Source of the DNA: Chryseobacterium sp. 52
GTDB lineage: Bacteria; Bacteroidota; Bacteroidia; Flavobacteriales; Weeksellaceae
NCBI RefSeq assembly: GCF_002754245.1
Contig: NZ_PEEX01000001.1
Location: 2,088,001-2,152,000, forward strand
Length of the DNA stretch: 64,000 nucleotides
Direction of reading: 5' to 3'
In this document: one piece after another, positions 1 to 7,606 of the stretch
Position numbering within the stretch: position 1 is the stretch's first letter
How the letters are laid out: each line of letters begins with the position of its first letter
The notes under the pieces: model-generated
What the model saw: the letters and a program-made list of their open reading frames with translations, nothing else
Databases searched by the model: none
Told to the model about the DNA's origin: nothing
Translations under genes and position numbers: made by a program

Positions 1-144
1 GATGGTGTTTCCAAAATTGACAATACCAATAAACATCCAAACACCGGCACAAACAGCAAAAGATACAGGATTAATAAGAGATATCAACAGACTGATTAAA
101 AACAGCCATCCTAAACGGGTGATCCTGTAGCCAAAAATTTTCAT
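1..144 (-). CDS. Small membrane protein, N-terminal part only (runs off the left edge)
   Basis: Reading the minus strand from the ATG at 144 gives 48 open codons that continue past position 1. The peptide starts MKIFGYRITRLGWLFLISLL. It is mostly hydrophobic, with two likely membrane segments (about residues 12-30 and 33-46) after a short basic start, so it fits an inner-membrane protein. No family is recognised. It lies head to head with the tape-measure gene, with only 28 bases between the two starts, and is the one minus-strand gene seen at the tail operon's left end. In a prophage this could be a moron (an immunity or exclusion gene), but that is inference. The open frame, start and hydrophobicity are read directly. 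Confidence 0.55.
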   Translation of the reverse strand, partial: MKIFGYRITRLGWLFLISLLISLINPVSFAVCAGVWMFIGIVNFGNTI

Positions 145-172
145 ACCTAAAACTTTTAAACAAAGTTACTGA

Positions 173-2545
173 ATGTCAACGAATACCGCAACATATAACA
201 TTAATTTCACCAGCAACAATGGTCAGCTTTTCCCGCAGATCAATGTTGGGTTAGGCGGTATTCAGGAATCAGTACAAAAAACCACTAAAGTTTTTGGAGA
301 CTGTTATAAGGCTTTATTAGCTGTGAATTTAGCTTCGGAGGGGATCAGTACATTAAAAAATCAGCTGGATAATCTTATTGCTCCAGGTGTTAAACTTAAC
401 TCAAATATGGCGGAACTTTCCGCTATTACCGGAGTTACCGGACAGGGATTAAAAGACATTGAAATGGCGGCACGAAGTACCGCTAAAACTTTCGGCACGG
501 ATGCTTCCAGTAATGTCGAATCTTATAAGCTGATCCTTTCACAGTTAAGTCCCGAAATTGCCAAGAGTTCAGAGGCAATGAAAATGATGGGTGATAACGT
601 AAATATCCTTTCAAAACAGATGAAAGGTGATACAGTTGCCGCTACAAACGTACTGACAACCTCTATGAATCAGTTTGGGGTGAGCACGAAAGATCCCATT
701 GCTGCCGCTAAGATTATGGCGGATATGATGAATGTAATGTCTGCCGGTGCGCAGGCGGGTTCCGCTGAGCTTCCACAAATACAATCTGCCTTAGAACAGG
801 TCGGAATGGTAGCGAAAACGACAGGGCTTTCATTTATTGAAACAAACGCTCAGATTCAGTTATTGGATAAATCCGGAAAAAAAGGAAGCGAGGGCGGTAT
901 TGCATTGAGAAATGTTTTGACGACCTTATCTGAAGGACGTTTCGCTTCTAAAGATGCAACCGCCGGACTAGCTGCCGCAGGAATCAGTACAACCTATTTG
1001 GCGAATGCTTCTATTCCTTTAACGGACAGACTGAGAACGCTTAGAAAAATTCAGGGAGATACTGCGCTCATGACAAAAGTTTTCGGAAAAGAAAACATGG
1101 CGGCGGGAATTGCAATGATTCAGGGTGCAGATAATGCCGATCAATTGGCGAAGCAGATGGTTAACACCAATTCTGCCACTGATCAGGCGGGTGTTATTAT
1201 GGGAAGCTATGAGGAAAAAATGAACCGTGCCAAAGCGGTTGTTAATGATTGGAAAATATCTATTTTCAATGCTACAGAGGCGTATATTCCTTATATACAG
1301 CACGGAATGACCGCTTTTAAAACGGCGGGTGAACTTGCCAGTTCTTATGAAGCAGTAAAATCAGTCTTACAATCTCTTTTACCTAAACTTTTCACGCAGA
1401 CGGCTGCTACAGAGGTTAACACGGTTGCAGAAGTTCAAAATACAACAGCGAGAGGTGTTGGTGCGGTTGTTAATAGGATTTACGCTTCTACGATTAATGC
1501 TATTGGAACGGCTTACTTACGGGCTACTTTGTCAGTACATGGTTTCTCATTGGCGATGATGAATATTCCCGTTATTGGCTGGATTATCGCCGGAGTGGTC
1601 GTGCTCATTGCTGGGATAAAATTATTATGGGATCATTCAAAACGTTTCCGGGAAATTCTCTTTGGAGTTTGGGAAGCCGGCAAAGCAGCATTTTATAATA
1701 TTGGAATATTTGTCACTCGCCTTTGGAATCTTATCCTAAAGCCGATTGCACTGTTTATTTTCAATATTTACAAATCAATCTTTTTAGCCGTCTGGGATGT
1801 ATTAAAAATAGTCGTCAACGGAATAGGTTCCGCCATTTCATGGGTCTGGAATTCCGTAATAAAACCAGTAGCCGGATTTATTTATAACGCTTATAAAACT
1901 GCTTTTTTACTTATTTGGAATACTGTAAAATCTGTTTTCCAATGGATTTGGGAGACGGTTCTGAAGGTGTGGAACTGGATAAAACAAACTTTCGGAGGAT
2001 TCGCCTCTTGGATCTCTGAAACGATAATTAATCCGATCCGTGAAGCCTTCAGCGGGATCTGGAAATGGATCACTGAATTACTGGATAAAATTATGAACAA
2101 ACTGGGAGCCTTTTTTAAGCCTATAAAAGATTTGTGGAATCAGCTTTTTTCCAGTGAAGGAATGAAAGATATTAATGTTGCTTATAAAGAGGGTGAAAAA
2201 AAAGGAGCTGCAAGCTTCGATAAGGATCACCCGGACGAAAAGAAAACAAAAGCGGCAGAACCACCTAAAGACGATAGTCACAAAGCCATTTTTGATGTTT
2301 CCAAAGGAAGTCCGATGAAGCAAACCACTTTCGGAGCAGATGCAGCAGATAAAACAAAAAAGAAAAAAGGAAGTGGTGACGGCGGAGATTCAGGAAATAA
2401 AGTAAGAAACTTAAACATTACAAAGCTTGTAGAAAACCTGAATATCTATAATCAGAACGGGTCTACAATGAGTAAGGAATCTATTAAACAAATGGTGCAG
2501 GAAGCATTATTAACCGCCTCCGCCGATTTCACATTAGCAGAATAA
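173..2545 (+). CDS. Phage tail tape measure protein (TP901-like)
   Basis: This 790-residue protein would set tail length and be ejected during infection. The N-terminal 350 residues resemble the TP901 tape-measure core: an AELSAITGVTG segment near residue 81, then Ala/Gly-rich helices. Hydrophobic membrane-like segments follow around residues 455-485. A Trp-rich stretch at about 516-640 contains two tandem copies of a 41-residue unit. The C-terminus is Lys-rich and polar. Known tape measures scale at roughly 0.15 nm per residue, which would suggest a tail near 120 nm; this is an estimate. It is the first and longest gene of a tightly packed tail operon, as expected for a tape measure followed by baseplate genes. 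ATG at 173 is the first start in frame. Confidence 0.88.
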   Translation: MSTNTATYNINFTSNNGQLFPQINVGLGGIQESVQKTTKVFGDCYKALLAVNLASEGISTLKNQLDNLIAPGVKLNSNMAELSAITGVTGQGLKDIEMAARSTAKTFGTDASSNVESYKLILSQLSPEIAKSSEAMKMMGDNVNILSKQMKGDTVAATNVLTTSMNQFGVSTKDPIAAAKIMADMMNVMSAGAQAGSAELPQIQSALEQVGMVAKTTGLSFIETNAQIQLLDKSGKKGSEGGIALRNVLTTLSEGRFASKDATAGLAAAGISTTYLANASIPLTDRLRTLRKIQGDTALMTKVFGKENMAAGIAMIQGADNADQLAKQMVNTNSATDQAGVIMGSYEEKMNRAKAVVNDWKISIFNATEAYIPYIQHGMTAFKTAGELASSYEAVKSVLQSLLPKLFTQTAATEVNTVAEVQNTTARGVGAVVNRIYASTINAIGTAYLRATLSVHGFSLAMMNIPVIGWIIAGVVVLIAGIKLLWDHSKRFREILFGVWEAGKAAFYNIGIFVTRLWNLILKPIALFIFNIYKSIFLAVWDVLKIVVNGIGSAISWVWNSVIKPVAGFIYNAYKTAFLLIWNTVKSVFQWIWETVLKVWNWIKQTFGGFASWISETIINPIREAFSGIWKWITELLDKIMNKLGAFFKPIKDLWNQLFSSEGMKDINVAYKEGEKKGAASFDKDHPDEKKTKAAEPPKDDSHKAIFDVSKGSPMKQTTFGADAADKTKKKKGSGDGGDSGNKVRNLNITKLVENLNIYNQNGSTMSKESIKQMVQEALLTASADFTLAE

Positions 2546-2548
2546 ATA

Positions 2549-3166
2549 ATGGAACTTATAAAATTTAGTTTTCCCAATCCGGAACAGGTTGCAAGAGGTA
2601 CAGCAGTTAATTTGGCTTTCCGTTTCGGAATGCAGACCGCAACGCCTTTTAAAGTTTCCGATACAATAGGAAATGAAGGTAATCCGGAGTTTCAAGAGTT
2701 GAAAGATCTTGAAGGTCGAACTTGGTTGACTTCTTTAGTATTGAAATATACTGATGCAGAATCTAAAATAACTTATGAATTTGAATTTATCGAATGTATT
2801 ATCACGGTAAATCAGGAGAAAAATATTGTTACTACTGCATTACAGGGAAGAAACGGAACGATTAAGGAATATATATCAGATGGTGATTATTCCATTACGA
2901 TTGATGCAGGAATTAACAACTATAAAGAAGGTGATGAGACTGGAGCGAGTTTAGAATATCCTATCAATAAAGTTAAAGAACTAAAGAAATTTTTAAGCCG
3001 TCCTGAAGCTTTAATAGTTCAGTCGGATTTTTTAGAAGTTTTTAAAATTCGGTCTGCTGTGGTAAAAAGTTTCTATTTAACACAGGAAACCCACAGCAAC
3101 AGGCAGTCAATACAGATTATGATGCTCAGTGATGAACCTTACGAAATTAAATTAAGCCTGGATTAA
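2549..3166 (+). CDS. Phage tail-associated protein, DUF6046-like
   Basis: This 205-residue soluble protein has no signal peptide or membrane segment. It begins 3 bases after the tape-measure stop and ends 1 base before the hub gene. The start (MELIKFSFPNPEQVARGTA) and beta-rich mixed sequence resemble DUF6046 proteins of Bacteroidota prophages; this is from memory of the family and not an alignment. Its position between tape measure and gpD-like hub matches gpU in P2, which caps or completes the tail end, so a tail-completion or inner-baseplate role is inferred. A segment near residues 85-110 (ITVNQEKNIVTT) is common in proteins that handle tail assembly order, but it is not diagnostic. Confidence 0.6.
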   Translation: MELIKFSFPNPEQVARGTAVNLAFRFGMQTATPFKVSDTIGNEGNPEFQELKDLEGRTWLTSLVLKYTDAESKITYEFEFIECIITVNQEKNIVTTALQGRNGTIKEYISDGDYSITIDAGINNYKEGDETGASLEYPINKVKELKKFLSRPEALIVQSDFLEVFKIRSAVVKSFYLTQETHSNRQSIQIMMLSDEPYEIKLSLD

Positions 3167-3167
3167 G

Positions 3168-4148
3168 ATGTTAAAATTACGAAGTGAAATTACAATTGAA
3201 GGAGATAAGAAATGGCGTTTTACTGCCGTTTCTGAATGTCTTATCGTAGAAGATATCGCTAATCTCACAGATACCTGTGAGCTTAAACTTCCTAAAAAAA
3301 TAAAATGGGAGCAGGCTGTCACACAAAACGGAAAACCTCCCGTAAAAAGAGGGGATAAAATTACGGTTAAGCTGGGGTATGGTAATGATATGCAGGTGCG
3401 GTTTTCAGGATTTGTCCGAAGTGTAGACGCTAAAGTACCAATAACGATAAAATGTGAGGACGGAATGTTTTTGCTGAAAACACAGAAGGCAAAACCTAAA
3501 GCATTTAAAAACGCTTCACTTAATGATATTTTAAAACATTTGCTGGAAGGAACAAATATTAAATACGAGTTGATCGATAAAAGCCTGATGGTTGGTAATT
3601 GGAGAATCACAAAACCGACGGTAGCCGAAGAGCTTCAGGAACTCAAAGAAAAACAAATGCTCAGTTCCTATTTCAGAAGGATCAACAACCAAAGCGTTTT
3701 ATATGTTGGATTGATTTATCCGGGAGATCACCGGAAGAAAGTAAAAATTATGTATGGTAAGAATCTCATAACAGAAGATTTTGAGTACAGGGATAAGGCG
3801 GATATCCGGGCAAGAGTTGAGGCGCAGACCTTTAGCGCAAAACATAAAAAAACGACAATCGAAATCGGGGATAAGGACGGCGATGTTATTAAAATAAGAA
3901 TAGACGGAATTTCGGAAGCTGAATTAAAAAAATATGCTCAACAGGCTTTAGACAGGTATAAACAAAGTGGCTTTAAAGGAAGTTTTGAAACTTTCGGTCA
4001 GCCTGAAATTTATAAATGTGATATGATTGACATAACAGCCAGTGACACAAACAGCGGGGTTTATTTGGTTAAAAAAAATGAAACCTCCTTCGGAATGTCC
4101 GGCTACAGACAAAAAATAGAATTAGGGCAGCCGCTTAGTTTAAAATGA
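3168..4148 (+). CDS. Baseplate hub protein, gpD / late control D-like
   Basis: This 326-residue protein matches the size and position of P2 gpD and Mu gp44, which form the trimeric hub at the tail tip. The sequence is beta-rich. It includes a GDKITVKLGYGN segment near residues 62-73, typical of the first hub domain where an interface value is set, and an LNDILKHLLEGTNI segment near 118-131 like the second domain. The C-terminal part (GVYLVKKNETSFGMSG) resembles the portion that defines slope and parameter conversion in this fold. It overlaps the next gene by 4 bases (ATGA), so the two are likely translationally coupled. Confidence rests on order and length, plus moderate sequence resemblance. 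Confidence 0.72.
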   Translation: MLKLRSEITIEGDKKWRFTAVSECLIVEDIANLTDTCELKLPKKIKWEQAVTQNGKPPVKRGDKITVKLGYGNDMQVRFSGFVRSVDAKVPITIKCEDGMFLLKTQKAKPKAFKNASLNDILKHLLEGTNIKYELIDKSLMVGNWRITKPTVAEELQELKEKQMLSSYFRRINNQSVLYVGLIYPGDHRKKVKIMYGKNLITEDFEYRDKADIRARVEAQTFSAKHKKTTIEIGDKDGDVIKIRIDGISEAELKKYAQQALDRYKQSGFKGSFETFGQPEIYKCDMIDITASDTNSGVYLVKKNETSFGMSGYRQKIELGQPLSLK

Positions 4149-4618
4149 AAGAAATTATACAAAAACTGGCAAGCAATGGTGATGAGATTTACGCTAAAAT
4201 ATGCGAAATCATCTCTGTTGATACGGAAAATAAGACAGCCGATTTAAAGCCGTTGGATGGCAGCTCAGAAATATTTGATGCTTACCTGGTAACGGATGAT
4301 GAAAACGGAAGCTTATATCTGGAACCTAAAACGGGATCGCTGGTGTGTGTGGTTTTTGTTACCAAAGAAATTGCGGTCGTTGTCAGTGCTTCGGAACTTG
4401 TGAAAATGAGACTGAAAATTGAAGGCGTTGAGCTGAATATCGATAAAGACGGGTTTCTTTTAAAAAAAGAAAATGAAACGCTAAAAAAATTAATGGGTGA
4501 TTTTATTCAGGCGTGTAGAAATATGAAGTTTCAGACAAACTCAGGAGTTACTATAAAATTATTAACCGATCCTGAATTTGCTGCACTCGAAACAAGATTT
4601 AATCAATTTTTAAAATAG
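4145..4618 (+). CDS. Baseplate spike/assembly protein, gpV-like OB fold
   Basis: This 157-residue protein has the look of the baseplate spike group (P2 gpV, Mu gp45, Gp138). An N-terminal OB-like region starts YAKICEIISVDTENKTADL (about residues 16-34). A central beta-rich part with repeated KIEGVELNIDKDGF-type strands (about 90-104) follows, then a short helical tail. The gene starts inside the hub gene's stop (4-base overlap) and is followed by a 67-residue gene and then gp25, which matches the V-W order of contractile phages. The protein would form the central needle beneath the tube. There is no PAAR motif in it, so the tip may be supplied by the next gene. Confidence 0.68.
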   Translation: MKEIIQKLASNGDEIYAKICEIISVDTENKTADLKPLDGSSEIFDAYLVTDDENGSLYLEPKTGSLVCVVFVTKEIAVVVSASELVKMRLKIEGVELNIDKDGFLLKKENETLKKLMGDFIQACRNMKFQTNSGVTIKLLTDPEFAALETRFNQFLK

Positions 4619-4625
4619 TTTTAAA

Positions 4626-4829
4626 ATGCCTTTAAACGAAACGCAGGTAAAAGCAAATATAAAAGCAAAATTATTACTGGCTCGTAATAATACGACTTCG
4701 GCAGATGAATCTTTAGATAATTTGGTAGATGCCATCTATGAAATAGTAAAAGCTTTATTGGCGAATGCAACTGTAACCGGAGTTTGCGGAGGCGCAGGAA
4801 GTACATTAACACTAGGAAAAATTACGTAA
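4626..4829 (+). CDS. Small phage protein between spike and gp25 genes
   Basis: This 67-residue protein is not assigned to a family. The first 45 residues look helical and charged. The last 20 are Gly/Thr-rich (TVTGVCGGAGSTLTLGKIT), with one Cys, unlike the rest. Its stop codon TAA shares its last A with the ATG of the gp25-like gene, so it belongs to the operon. In this position a phage often encodes a spike tip or a small baseplate accessory. The Gly-rich end recalls a beta turn-rich tip, but no PAAR metal-binding residues (Pro-Ala-Ala-Arg, His/Cys) are visible. Function is unknown. Confidence 0.6.
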   Translation: MPLNETQVKANIKAKLLLARNNTTSADESLDNLVDAIYEIVKALLANATVTGVCGGAGSTLTLGKIT

Positions 4830-5113
4830 TGAAGGATTTATTATTAACGGAAGATTATGATCTTCAGATTAAAAACGGAGATTTTGTTATCGGTGACAGT
4901 CAGGAGCAGTCTGTTGAACTTTTGTTATTGAGTAAGCAGGGCGAATTTAAAAACAATCCTGAAGCCGGCTGTGATATCCTTTCTGCAAAAAACGGAATCA
5001 TAGAAAGATTTTTAGATCGAGAGATCAGAGTTCAGTTGGATGCTGACGGTTTTCAGTTGGATAATATGAGTTTAACAGAAAAAGGAATTGATATCAGTGG
5101 AAAATATATATAA
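4829..5113 (+). CDS. Baseplate wedge protein, gp25/gpW-like
   Basis: This 94-residue protein resembles the gp25-like baseplate family, a wedge component at the sheath end. The match rests on the opening DLLLTEDYDLQIKNGDFVIG (residues 3-22), a conserved SVELLLLSKQGEFKNNPEAG stretch (residues 31-50) and the following acidic region. The start is taken as the ATG at 4829, which shares an A with the preceding stop; a longer frame from 4784 would lie inside the previous gene and add an Arg-rich leader with no family counterpart. Gp25 is shared by contractile phages, tailocins and type VI secretion systems. Its presence therefore argues for a contractile tail, as do the gpV and gpJ-like neighbours. 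Confidence 0.75.
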   Translation: MKDLLLTEDYDLQIKNGDFVIGDSQEQSVELLLLSKQGEFKNNPEAGCDILSAKNGIIERFLDREIRVQLDADGFQLDNMSLTEKGIDISGKYI

Positions 5114-5399
5114 AATATATGAGAATCAAAGTTGGTTAGATGTTTCAAACCATCTATACGGCAACGTTGGGTATTCTTTTGAACTGGCAATTTTAAATAA
5201 TGCTTCACCCTCCGATATGCTGAAAGCCGGACAGGAGATTATTTATAATGCAGAAAATACAAAAGAAGTCTTGGTTTTAAAAAGCCTTAATGATAATAAA
5301 AGTATTCCGGCTACAGCCAAAACGGATGGAAACAATGAAATTCCAGTACTGAGGGGTATTGGATATATGAGAATTGGAGGAGATTTTAAAGTAAGTTAA
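5097..5399 (+). CDS. Tail protein X-like, LysM-type domain
   Basis: About 100 residues. The core YKIYENQSWLDVSNHLYGNVG (read across its first 30 residues) has the LysM-like pattern in which Trp/Leu, Asp and a following Tyr-Gly step are conserved. A second half, SDMLKAGQEIIY, gives the usual turn and final strand. P2 gpX has this fold and sits by the tube tip. The start is uncertain: GTG at 5097 and TTG at 5088 are both inside the gp25-like gene, and no ATG is available upstream of the domain. GTG is preferred because an AAAGGA stretch lies 8 bases before it. The overlap with gp25 suggests coupled translation. Confidence 0.65.
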   Translation: MENIYKIYENQSWLDVSNHLYGNVGYSFELAILNNASPSDMLKAGQEIIYNAENTKEVLVLKSLNDNKSIPATAKTDGNNEIPVLRGIGYMRIGGDFKVS

Positions 5400-5400
5400 A

Positions 5401-6279
5401 ATGGAAAAAACACTTTTAGAGATAATTGCAGAAATGTTGGGAATTAAAGCCCAGAACGGATATTTACAGGAGATCAATTCTACTTCTAAGGGTTCTGTAT
5501 GGATGAATATTTTTCAAGCCATAGGTTTTGGGATCTTCAATTTTCAAGAGGCTGTAAACCTTCACATGAAAGAAATTGACGATAAAATTGCGAATCAAAA
5601 AGTACCACGTCTGCCGTGGTATAGAAATGAAGCTTTACGGTTTCAATATGGTTTCGATTTATTACCGGAAAGCGATCAGTTTTCACCCACTTATGAAGAT
5701 AACGGTGTGATTGTAGAAGCAACACCGGAGCAAATAGAAGATTCAAAAATTATAAAGTATGTGGCAGTAACACGAAGTAAAACCAATACAGGAAGGATTA
5801 AAATTTCCATGAAAATAGCTGGTGAAAACACAGACGAGGTTCTTTCAGATGAAAAAGCGTTAGCGTTCAAAAAATATATTGAAGAAACACAGGCTACCGG
5901 TGATGATATAGTGATCGTGAACTTTTTACCTGATATTCTGAAATCATACCTGAAAATATGTTATGATCCTTTGGTTCTGCTGCCTAACGGAATGAGTATA
6001 ATAACAGGGAGATTCCCTGTTCAGGATACAATCAGCCGCTTTTTGCTGAATCTTCCTTTTAATGGTGAATTCAGTGTACAGGCTTTTTTAGAAGCAATTA
6101 AAGCAACTGAAGGAGTGATCGATCTTGATGAGCTAAGCGTGCAAAGCAAATGGATTGAGCCTGGCGTTGGTTACGGACAATTCCAACCGATTGAAATCAG
6201 CAGGATACCAAAGTCCGGAAGGTTTAAAATAGAAGACTGGAGCGGAATAACATATATAAACTATCAGGCACAGGAATAA
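5401..6279 (+). CDS. Baseplate protein, gpJ-like
   Basis: This 292-residue protein follows the gpX-like gene by 1 base and shares its last stop base with the next ATG. Three things fit the baseplate J family: length near 300, the internal segment SKTNTGRIKISMKIAGE (about 123-139), and a late GVIDLDELSVQSKW segment (about 242-255), similar to the VxGVxDV region of J proteins. J proteins form the outer ring that connects wedge and fibres. The family match is by pattern and order, since Bacteroidota J proteins are divergent. No membrane segment or signal peptide is seen. Confidence 0.62.
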   Translation: MEKTLLEIIAEMLGIKAQNGYLQEINSTSKGSVWMNIFQAIGFGIFNFQEAVNLHMKEIDDKIANQKVPRLPWYRNEALRFQYGFDLLPESDQFSPTYEDNGVIVEATPEQIEDSKIIKYVAVTRSKTNTGRIKISMKIAGENTDEVLSDEKALAFKKYIEETQATGDDIVIVNFLPDILKSYLKICYDPLVLLPNGMSIITGRFPVQDTISRFLLNLPFNGEFSVQAFLEAIKATEGVIDLDELSVQSKWIEPGVGYGQFQPIEISRIPKSGRFKIEDWSGITYINYQAQE

Positions 6280-6767
6280 TGGATAAGCTATTTAACATCA
6301 ATTTCAAACAGTTAGCGATGTGGTGGATTCCTACATACAGGAGAAAACCCGTCACGCTCAATTATCTGTGGTGTCTTATTTTTCCTTTGGAAACTATGTA
6401 CATTGAATTTCTGAGAAAAAGAAAGCAGAATCTTATTAAAATGAACTACAACTATCAGAAGTATTCAGTACAAAAAAGGCTGAATGATGCTTTTGATCAG
6501 GTAGAACGCAGGATCAGGATCGTAAAAGCGGTGCAGTACGAAGGGATTTATCTGTACACAGAGGCGGAAGACGATCCGCAGCATTCTAAAACGCAGTGGC
6601 TATATGATGAAAGTAAACCGATTTATTTAAGAACAGAGGCAGAGCTGTACAGCGAATACGATTTTATCGTAGAGATTCCCAATACTGGAATTAACCTTTT
6701 GCAGCTGAGAGCAGAAATAGATTTTTATATCCTTCAAAGCAAACAATATCAAATAGTAATTATCTAA
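6279..6767 (+). CDS. Phage baseplate-region protein (gpI position)
   Basis: This 162-residue protein sits between the gpJ-like and collar-fibre genes, where P2-like phages carry gpI. It has a basic Trp/Tyr-rich N-terminus (residues 1-45, with WWIPTYRRKP), then a charged alpha/beta domain. I do not recognise the family by sequence alone. Role is suggested by position: gpI-type proteins join the baseplate to fibres. ATG at 6279 overlaps the preceding stop by one base, so the start is well supported by operon packing. Confidence 0.55.
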   Translation: MDKLFNINFKQLAMWWIPTYRRKPVTLNYLWCLIFPLETMYIEFLRKRKQNLIKMNYNYQKYSVQKRLNDAFDQVERRIRIVKAVQYEGIYLYTEAEDDPQHSKTQWLYDESKPIYLRTEAELYSEYDFIVEIPNTGINLLQLRAEIDFYILQSKQYQIVII

Positions 6768-6769
6768 TC

Positions 6770-7591
6770 ATGAGATATCAATTTAAATTTTTACAGACGG
6801 GCGGGGTTCCACTTACCAATGACCTGATGGCTCTTATTGAAGAGGCTTACGGAATATTTGAAGTATTGGGCGATCTTTCAGGGAATCTTACCATTCTTTC
6901 CGGTTGTGAGATCATCGGCACTAATGTAAGTCCGGGAGTAGTAGCCATTGAAGGTAAGCTTTATTACTTTGAGGGTGGTTCTATTGTTTCCACTGTTTAC
7001 ATTCACACCGAAGAAATACAAAAAACTTTCGAGGATTCTACGACAAAAACACTGATTGAAAAAAAGACAGTGAGGTTTGGATCAGGCTCAGTTAATTATA
7101 ACTGGGGCGATTTTGTAAAGCTTAAAACCCTTAAAGAAATTCAGTCGAAAGTAGATAACAGCGTTTCTATAGATGATTTTAATCTTCTTAAAGATCGTGT
7201 GGCAGTTTTAGAAATGAAAACCGCACCAATCCAAAACGGGGCTATTGCGTGGCCGTGGTTCCTGCCTAAAGATGAAATCCCCGCAGGCTGGAAAGAATGC
7301 ATAGACCTGCGCGGAAAAACAATTGTAGGTCTTGATCCCGATGATCCCGATTTCTCTATTTTAAAAGCAATTTTGGGGGAGAAATTCCATCAACTGACTA
7401 TTCTTGAAATGCCAAGACACAGGCATTATGGTAAGTCTATGGTATACGCTGAAACATGGAAAGGTAACGGTTTTAAACCAGATGACTATAATAATGAAGA
7501 TGGATATACCGAATATGAAGGAGGAGACAAGCCGCATAACAATATGCAACCCTCCATTATCGCCTATTACATAGAACCTGATTTTCAATAA
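6770..7591 (+). CDS. Tail fibre with phage collar-type C-terminal domain
   Basis: This 273-residue protein has an N-terminal beta-rich part, a short helical stretch near residues 120-150, and a C-terminal collar-like domain. In that last domain IPAGWKECIDLRGKTIVGLD (about 170-189) is followed by a MPRHRHYG segment (about 217-224) and the closing NNMQPSIIAYYI (about 258-269). This is the usual collar signature, where a His-X-His stretch can bind metal in trimeric fibres and the final QP.I...Y is strongly kept. It would mediate host contact or anchor the larger fibre encoded next. Confidence 0.75.
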   Translation: MRYQFKFLQTGGVPLTNDLMALIEEAYGIFEVLGDLSGNLTILSGCEIIGTNVSPGVVAIEGKLYYFEGGSIVSTVYIHTEEIQKTFEDSTTKTLIEKKTVRFGSGSVNYNWGDFVKLKTLKEIQSKVDNSVSIDDFNLLKDRVAVLEMKTAPIQNGAIAWPWFLPKDEIPAGWKECIDLRGKTIVGLDPDDPDFSILKAILGEKFHQLTILEMPRHRHYGKSMVYAETWKGNGFKPDDYNNEDGYTEYEGGDKPHNNMQPSIIAYYIEPDFQ

Positions 7592-7606
7592 TACAATATA
7601 AATAAT

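Noticed and set aside
5088..5096. TTG start for the gpX-like gene
   Set aside because: It adds three residues only. GTG at 5097 has better spacing to an AAAGGA stretch. The true choice remains uncertain.
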